From: CAWJAP01 sp963834365
GTDB taxonomy: Bacteria; Acidobacteriota; Vicinamibacteria; Vicinamibacterales; Vicinamibacteraceae
NCBI GenBank assembly: GCA_963834365.1
Contig: CAWIBS010000020.1
Coordinates: 93,027 to 157,026 of the forward strand
DNA length: 64,000 bases
Direction: 5' to 3'
Below are positions 59,205 to 64,000 of this stretch, piece after piece (position 1 is the stretch's first letter; each line of letters begins with the position of its first letter). The notes under the pieces were generated by a model. It saw only the letters and a list, made by a program, of their open reading frames with translations. It was not told where the DNA came from and did no database searches. Made by a program: the position numbers and the translations under genes.

Positions 59205-60560
59205 TCAGGCCGGCTCGCCGCCGACCGCCTCCAGCACCTCGTCCCGCACCCTGGCCATCTCGGCCTCGGTGGTGGCCTCGACGTTGAGCCGGAGCAGCGG
59301 CTCGGTGTTGCTCGGTCGCAGATTGAACCACCAATCGCCGCTCTCGACGGTCAGCCCGTCGGTGAAATCGGACGCCTCCGCCGGGTAGCGCGCGGCCACC
59401 GCTCCGATGACCCTGCCCGGGTCGTCGACGCGGCGGTTGATCTCCCCCGAGTCGGCGTAGCGGCGGTAGGGGGCGAGCACCTCCGACAGCGGCCTGCCCG
59501 CCCGCGAGAGGGCGTCCAGGGCGACCAGGGCGGCGATGAGCCCCGAGTCGGCCCGGTAGTTGTCGCGGAAGTAGTAGTGCCCGGAGTGCTCGCAGCCGAA
59601 GACGGCCCCCGTCTCGGCCATCACCGCCTTGATGAAGGAGTGGCCGACCCGGGTCCGGACCGGGACCCCGCCGGCCTCGCGGATCGTCTCGGGCACGACC
59701 CGCGAGCAGATCAGGTTGTAGAGCACGGTCGCGCCCGGCTCGCGCTCGCACAGCAACCGGGCCACCAGCGCCCCGACCAGGCTCGAGGGGACGGTCGCGC
59801 CGCGCTCGTCGACCAGGAACACCCGGTCGGCGTCGCCGTCGAAGGCCAGCCCGACGTCGGCGCCCTCGGCCACCACCCTGGCCTGGAGCTCGCGGAGGTT
59901 GTCGGGGTTCAGCGGGTCGGCGGGGTGGTTGGGGAAGCTGCCGTCCAGCTCGAAGTACATCGACACCAGCTCGAACGGCAGGCCGGCGAAGACGGCCGGG
60001 ACCACGTGGCCGGCCATGCCGTTGCCGGCGTCGGCGACGACCTTGAGGGGCCGCAGCGCGGACGCGTCGGCGAAGCTCCTGACGTGGGCGGCGTAGCGGT
60101 CCAGCAGGTCGTCGGCCTGTCGTTCGCGACCGCGGTGGGCGGCGGTGGTGGCCGGCTCGCCCGCGGCGATCATCCGCTTGATGTCGGCCAGGCCCGACTC
60201 CTCCCCCACCGGCACCGCGCCGGCCCGGCACAGCTTGAGGCCGTTGTAGCGGGCCGGGTTGTGGGAGGCGGTCAGCATCACCCCGGCGACGTCGAGGGCG
60301 CCGGAGACGTAGTAGAGCATGTCGGTCGAGCAGAGCCCGACCCGGAGCACGTCCGCCCCCTGGGCCATGGCCCCTTCGGCCAGGGCGTCGGCCATCGGCT
60401 TGGACGACGGCCGCATGTCCTGCCCGATGGCCAGGGTCCCCGCCCCGGTGAGGGCCACGAACGCCCGCCCGACCCGCTCGGCCAGCTCCTCGTCCAGCTG
60501 GTCGGGATAGACCCCGCGGACGTCGTAGGCCTTGAACACCTGGTCGAGGGCGGCGGGCAC
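59205..60560 (-). CDS. manB: Phosphomannomutase/phosphoglucomutase
   Basis: This is a 451-residue protein with the four alpha-D-phosphohexomutase domains: GVMLTASHNPARYNG (phosphoserine loop), VGLAFDGDADRVFLVD (metal-binding DGDADR), GCEHSGHYYFRD (sugar loop, GEHSGH type) and NLRPSNTEPLLRLNVEA (phosphate-binding loop). It converts mannose-6- and mannose-1-phosphate (or the glucose pair) for GDP-mannose and glycan synthesis. The GTG at 60560 is preceded by AAGGAG with good spacing; upstream in-frame ATGs lack a ribosome site. The frame is intact. It heads the cluster with the Trm112-like and isomerase genes. Confidence 0.92.
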   Translation of the reverse strand: MPAALDQVFKAYDVRGVYPDQLDEELAERVGRAFVALTGAGTLAIGQDMRPSSKPMADALAEGAMAQGADVLRVGLCSTDMLYYVSGALDVAGVMLTASHNPARYNGLKLCRAGAVPVGEESGLADIKRMIAAGEPATTAAHRGRERQADDLLDRYAAHVRSFADASALRPLKVVADAGNGMAGHVVPAVFAGLPFELVSMYFELDGSFPNHPADPLNPDNLRELQARVVAEGADVGLAFDGDADRVFLVDERGATVPSSLVGALVARLLCEREPGATVLYNLICSRVVPETIREAGGVPVRTRVGHSFIKAVMAETGAVFGCEHSGHYYFRDNYRADSGLIAALVALDALSRAGRPLSEVLAPYRRYADSGEINRRVDDPGRVIGAVAARYPAEASDFTDGLTVESGDWWFNLRPSNTEPLLRLNVEATTEAEMARVRDEVLEAVGGEPA

Positions 60561-60719
60561 GGCGGCTCCTTGGCATGACGGGTCGGAAAGCGTCCGCATT
60601 GTAGTCGATGCCCGAGTTCCCCAAGGCGCTCAGATCGGCTGGATTCCCCTAGACGAGCAGGAACCCGGCGTTCCATCCTCTTTCCCCAGAGAACAGACCA
60701 AGGGACCCTTGGGGGGGCC

Positions 60720-62948
60720 ATGTCCGGCGGCAGGCGCAATCTCGTACGGTTGGTCGGGGCCGCGCTGGTGGCGGCGACGGTGCTGCCGGCGGCCCAGGCG
60801 GACGCCCTGCCGCTGCGGGAGCGCGAGCTCACCTCGAGCGGGGCCTGGAGCTGGTTCGGCGACCCGCGTGCCGTCTATCACGAGGGCGCGCACCGCCGCA
60901 CCTACACCGGCTGGGTCTCGCGCGACGGCAGCGTCCAGGTGGCCAGCTTCGACCACGACACCGGCCAGCGGACCATCGCCACCCTCAAGGCGCGGCTCCA
61001 GATCGACGACCACAACAACCCCTCGATCCTGGTCCGCCCCGACGGCCGGCTGCTGGTGTTCTGGTCGACCCACGCCGGCCCGACCATGTGGTACCGGCGT
61101 TCGGCCCGGCCCGAGGACGTCAGCGCCTGGGAGCCGGAGCGGGTGTTCCCGACCAACACCCCCGGCAGCCGCGGCTACACCTATCCCAACCCGGTGCAGC
61201 TGTCGGCCGAGGGCAACCGCGTCTACCTGTTCTGGCGGGGCGGCAACTTCAACCCGTCGTTCTCGACCCTTGACAGCGGCTCCTCGACCTGGAGCCCGGC
61301 CCGGACGCTGATCCTCAACCCCTCCGAGCGGCCCTATGTGAAGTACGCCGGCAACGGCGTCGACACCATCGCCATGGCCTACACCCAGGCCCATCCGCGG
61401 TCCGGGAGGACCAACATCTACTACGCCGCCTACCGGGCCGGGGCGCTGCGCCGGGCCGACGGGTCGGTGATCTCCACCATGGCCAACCTGCCGATCGCGC
61501 CCGGCGAGGGCGAGCAGGTCTACGACTGGGAGACCAGCGGCAAGGCATGGGTCCACGACGTCGCCCTCGACGGCGCCGGCCGGCCGGTGATCGTCTACGC
61601 CAGCTTCCCGACCGACGGCGACCACCGCTACCGGTACGCCCGCTGGGACGGCACGGGCTGGGTCGACCGCGAGTTCGCCAGGGGCGGCGGATCGATGAGC
61701 GTCGACCCCGCGGAGCCGAACTACTCGGGCGGGCTGAGCCTCGACCACGACGACCCCTCCACCGTGTACCTGTCCCGGCAGGTCGGCGGTCGCTTCGAGG
61801 CCGAGGTCTGGACCACCCCGGACGGGGGGGCGACCTGGTCGTCGCGGCCCCTCACCTCCGGGTCGGCCCTGAACAACTACCGGCCGGTGTCCCCGCGCGG
61901 CCAGCGCGGCGCCGACCACTCGGTGGTCTGGATGCACGGCGCCTACCCGAGCTACAGCTCCTACCAGACCGGGCTGCGCACCCCGGTCCTGGCCCGCGAC
62001 ATCGCCGACCCGGCGGCCGCCGCCTGGGCGCCGGGCCGCCTCGACGTGTTCGCCCGCGACCCGGAGTCCGGCGAGCTGCTGCAGAAGTACTACGCCAGGG
62101 GGTGGAGCGGCTGGCGCAGCTTCGGCCTGACCCCGGGTGGGCACCCGATCGGTCGGCCGGCGGTGGCCTCGTGGGGGCCGGGGCGGCTGGACGTGTTCGC
62201 CGTCGACCAGGTGACCGGGCGGCTGCTGCAACGCACCTTCTCCGGCGGCTGGCGCGGCTGGGTCGACCGCGGCCCGGGACCGGCCGGGCACCGGCTGGCG
62301 GCCCCGGCCGCCGTCTCCTGGGCCAGCGGGCGCATCGACGTGCTCGCCCGCGACGAGGTCACCGACGAGCTGGTCCATTTCTGGCAGTCGGGGGCGACCT
62401 GGCAAGGGCCGGAGCGGCTGGCGGCCGGGCCGGGGGGCGACTTCTCGCCGAGCGTGGCCAGCTGGGGCCCGCGGCGGCTGGACGTCTTCGCCGCCACCGA
62501 CGCGGGGACCCTGGCCCAGTTCCGGTTCGACGGGACGCGTTGGCGGGGCTGGACCGACCAGGGCCGCGGCCCGGGCGGCCGGGCCATGCTGGCCCCGGCC
62601 GCGGTGGCCGCCTGGGAGCCGGGCCGGCTCGACGTCTTCGCCCTGGTCCCCGGCGGCCAGATGGTCGGCCACAAATGGTTCAAGGGTGGGCGCTGGTCGG
62701 GACCGGAGGGCCTCGGCACCGGGCCCGACCGGACCCGGCTGGCCGGCCTGGCGGTGACCTCATGGGGTGCGGGCCGGCTGGACCTGTTCGCCACCGACGC
62801 GGCCAGCCACAGCCTGGCCCAGCTGTTCTTCGACGGCCGCTGGCACGGGCCCGTCCGCCAGGACTTCAACACCACGTCGGTGCAGGTCGACCCCAACCCG
62901 CGGCTGGCGCCGATCCCGGTCAGCGAGCGGGTCCGCCTGGCCGACTGA
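60720..62948 (+). CDS. Secreted BNR-4/propeller protein with C-terminal tryptophan-rich lectin-like repeats
   Basis: This is a 742-residue protein with a signal peptide (LVRLVGAALVAATVLPAAQA). Residues about 35-420 look like the BNR-4 propeller of polysaccharide lyases and related enzymes (GAWSWFGDPRAVYHEG, YTGWVSRDGSVQVASFDHDT, DDHNNPSILVRPDGRLLVFW). Residues about 425-720 hold about six repeats of the form ASWGPGRLDVFAVD...LLQRTFSGGWRGW, as in PLL-type fucose-binding seven-bladed lectins. Binding and perhaps cleavage of an acidic polysaccharide is likely. The ATG at 60720 follows a GGGGGG stretch. Divergent from manB; frame intact. Confidence 0.8.
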   Translation: MSGGRRNLVRLVGAALVAATVLPAAQADALPLRERELTSSGAWSWFGDPRAVYHEGAHRRTYTGWVSRDGSVQVASFDHDTGQRTIATLKARLQIDDHNNPSILVRPDGRLLVFWSTHAGPTMWYRRSARPEDVSAWEPERVFPTNTPGSRGYTYPNPVQLSAEGNRVYLFWRGGNFNPSFSTLDSGSSTWSPARTLILNPSERPYVKYAGNGVDTIAMAYTQAHPRSGRTNIYYAAYRAGALRRADGSVISTMANLPIAPGEGEQVYDWETSGKAWVHDVALDGAGRPVIVYASFPTDGDHRYRYARWDGTGWVDREFARGGGSMSVDPAEPNYSGGLSLDHDDPSTVYLSRQVGGRFEAEVWTTPDGGATWSSRPLTSGSALNNYRPVSPRGQRGADHSVVWMHGAYPSYSSYQTGLRTPVLARDIADPAAAAWAPGRLDVFARDPESGELLQKYYARGWSGWRSFGLTPGGHPIGRPAVASWGPGRLDVFAVDQVTGRLLQRTFSGGWRGWVDRGPGPAGHRLAAPAAVSWASGRIDVLARDEVTDELVHFWQSGATWQGPERLAAGPGGDFSPSVASWGPRRLDVFAATDAGTLAQFRFDGTRWRGWTDQGRGPGGRAMLAPAAVAAWEPGRLDVFALVPGGQMVGHKWFKGGRWSGPEGLGTGPDRTRLAGLAVTSWGAGRLDLFATDAASHSLAQLFFDGRWHGPVRQDFNTTSVQVDPNPRLAPIPVSERVRLAD

Positions 62949-62951
62949 CGC

Positions 62952-63128
62952 TCAGAACCGGCGTTCGCTGGCCAGGGACAGCACCTTGCCCAGGGGGACG
63001 TCGGCGCCCTCCTTGAACCAGCCCTTCCACTCACACGCGTGGCAGGAGGCGAAGGTGTGGTCCTCGTCGGGGGCCAGGCGGATCTGGATCGACGTCAGGC
63101 GCGTGGAGGTGCAGGCGGGGCAGCTCAT
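62952..63128 (-). CDS. 58-residue zinc-ribbon protein
   Basis: The minus strand encodes MSCPACTSTRLTSIQIRLAP, then a DEDHTFASCHACEWKGWFKEG block, ending ASERRF. Two CxxC knuckles about 30 residues apart form a TFIIS/rubredoxin-like zinc ribbon. AAGGA lies seven bases before the ATG at 63128. Small ribbons of this form are common in actinobacteria and have no assigned role. The 3' end lies within four bases of the convergent BNR gene stop. Confidence 0.8.
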   Translation of the reverse strand: MSCPACTSTRLTSIQIRLAPDEDHTFASCHACEWKGWFKEGADVPLGKVLSLASERRF

Positions 63129-63393
63129 GGCGGAGTCCTTCTGGTTGAGGAAGCGATGCCCTCAAGCCATCGGCGTCCGCGAACACGCGACACATAGCCC
63201 GCAGGGGTGGCTGGGACACCACCCGAACGGGCTAGGAGTTCGCGACGCCCGCGGTAACTGTCAGGTTTCCCCTACCGGTTCCCGTGGGCGTCGGGGGGAA
63301 CGTACGACGGGCGGCGCTGCCGGTCAAGCATGTCGGCGCTATGGTTGCCCTGCGGTTCCACCAGCGAGCCACGAACCAGGAAGGAGCGCCGCC

Positions 63394-63816
63394 CTGCCCC
63401 GCGCCCGTCACGGCCGCCGCCCGCCGCGGCCCCGCCTGCGCCTGCCGACGGTGCAGCCGCCCGGGACCGGCCGGGAGGTGTTCATGCGCCTGGTCGAGGA
63501 GGCCGTCGAGTCGATCCCCGAGCAGTTCCGGGACCGGCTGGCCAACGTCGACTTCGTCATCGAGGAGACCCCGCGGGGCGACGAGGTGGAGGGCGGCGAG
63601 CTCCTGCTCGGCCTCTACCAGGGCGTCCCCCTGACCGAGCGGGGCGCCGGCTACTTCGGGGTCCTGCCCGACCGGATCGTCCTGTTCCGCCGCCCCATCG
63701 AGGCCAGGGCGCGCTCCGACGCCGACCTGGCCGAACTGGTCCGCGAGGTCGTGATCCACGAGGTCGCCCACTACTTCGGCATCGACGACGACCGCCTGGA
63801 CGAGCTCGGCTGGTAG
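63394..63816 (+). CDS. Small zincin-type metallopeptidase family protein
   Basis: The C-terminal end VREVVIHEVAHYFGIDDDRLDELGW holds the HExxHxxG zinc motif and following Asp of a short metallopeptidase-like family that is very common in actinobacteria. The preceding part FMRLVEEAVESIPEQFRDRLANVDFVIEETP and GLYQGVPLTERGAGYFGVLPDRIVLFRR is conserved in style. With AAGGAG at 63,380-63,385 the best-placed start is CTG at 63394, giving 140 residues and an Arg/Pro-rich lead; the first ATG in frame is 63484. A CTG start is rare and may reflect a base error. Function unknown. Confidence 0.8.
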   Translation: MPRARHGRRPPRPRLRLPTVQPPGTGREVFMRLVEEAVESIPEQFRDRLANVDFVIEETPRGDEVEGGELLLGLYQGVPLTERGAGYFGVLPDRIVLFRRPIEARARSDADLAELVREVVIHEVAHYFGIDDDRLDELGW

Positions 63817-63828
63817 CGCTCCCCCGGG

Positions 63829-64000
63829 TCAGGGGGCGGCGGCGGGGCCGGGGACGATCGGGCCCCCGGCGGGGAGGCCGCCGATGGCGGAGCCAGGGAC
63901 GATCGGGCCGCCGTTGAGGGGGGCCGCCACCAGGCCGGACGAGCCGGCCTGGACGACCAGGTTGTCGATGCCGTCGGGGACTGCCTGGACCTTGACCCGG
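63829..64000 (-). CDS. C-terminal fragment of an unknown Gly/Pro-rich protein
   Basis: The minus strand is open from the window edge to a TGA at 63829-63831, encoding 56 residues: RVKVQAVPDGIDNLVVQAGS, then Gly/Pro-rich text with two NGGPIVPG / AGGPIVPG units, ending PAAAP. A low-complexity tail of this kind often ends actinobacterial secreted or membrane proteins. Too short to assign. Confidence 0.5.
   Translation of the reverse strand, partial: RVKVQAVPDGIDNLVVQAGSSGLVAAPLNGGPIVPGSAIGGLPAGGPIVPGPAAAP

Overview
The window is GC-rich DNA that appears to come from two unrelated organisms. Positions 1 to about 58,705 look like an acidobacterium of the Vicinamibacteria type. This is inferred from three large duplicated orphan FtsX/MacB permeases without an ATPase, an Oar-like TonB receptor with a carboxypeptidase-regulatory domain, CRTAC1/ASPIC proteins, many exported enzymes, and numerous short dispersed intergenic repeats. 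From about 58,705 to 64,000 the content is actinobacterial in style: a phosphomannomutase / Trm112-like / phosphosugar isomerase cluster, a secreted BNR-lectin protein and a small HExxH metallopeptidase. The two parts meet inside two truncated genes on opposite strands. The simplest reading is a chimeric contig join.

Layout of the first part. 0-5 kb: 5' part of an animal-type haem peroxidase, a regulator/SRPBCC pair, a non-canonical Nramp-like transporter and an unknown protein. 5-10 kb: a 1,179-residue TonB-dependent receptor divergent from a regulator that joins an IclR-type winged helix to a sugar-binding-protein fold. 10-18 kb: an RND efflux operon (membrane-fusion protein plus two RND pumps) with a high density of frameshifts. 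18-25 kb: an exported fumarylacetoacetase-like protein, an exported methyltransferase, a flavin monooxygenase, and a PadR/orphan-permease pair. 25-33 kb: a nucleotidyltransferase cassette, a PIG-L deacetylase, a TAT-exported oxidoreductase, a PQQ-propeller protein, an exported RidA, a ClC channel and a TPR membrane protein. 33-42.5 kb: two paralogous exported TIM-barrel glycosidase-like proteins flanking a HAD phosphatase, a 75-residue unknown protein and a complete four-subunit fumarate reductase (frdABCD). 42.5-58.7 kb: two more orphan permeases, a PhyH dioxygenase and a remnant of a second one, a CE15-like esterase, a metallo-hydrolase, a ROK regulator, and two FG-GAP/ASPIC proteins. The second of these is fused to redoxin and TPR modules.

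Themes: uptake and breakdown of plant-type carbohydrate (TonB receptor, CE15-like esterase, ROK and IclR-type regulators, TIM-barrel proteins), anaerobic fumarate respiration, and export of compounds by RND pumps and orphan permeases. Between genes there is a rich set of repeats: word-like degenerate tandem repeats with 8-14 bp units, a MITE-like element with inverted ends in two copies, a small GTCCGGCT hairpin in five places, a 96-bp-period hairpin array, and a very long inverted repeat at 30.2 kb.

Limits: products are assigned by reading motifs, not by database search. Many genes in the first part carry single-base indels, mostly +1, that look like consensus errors. For those genes the coordinates span the whole reconstructed gene.
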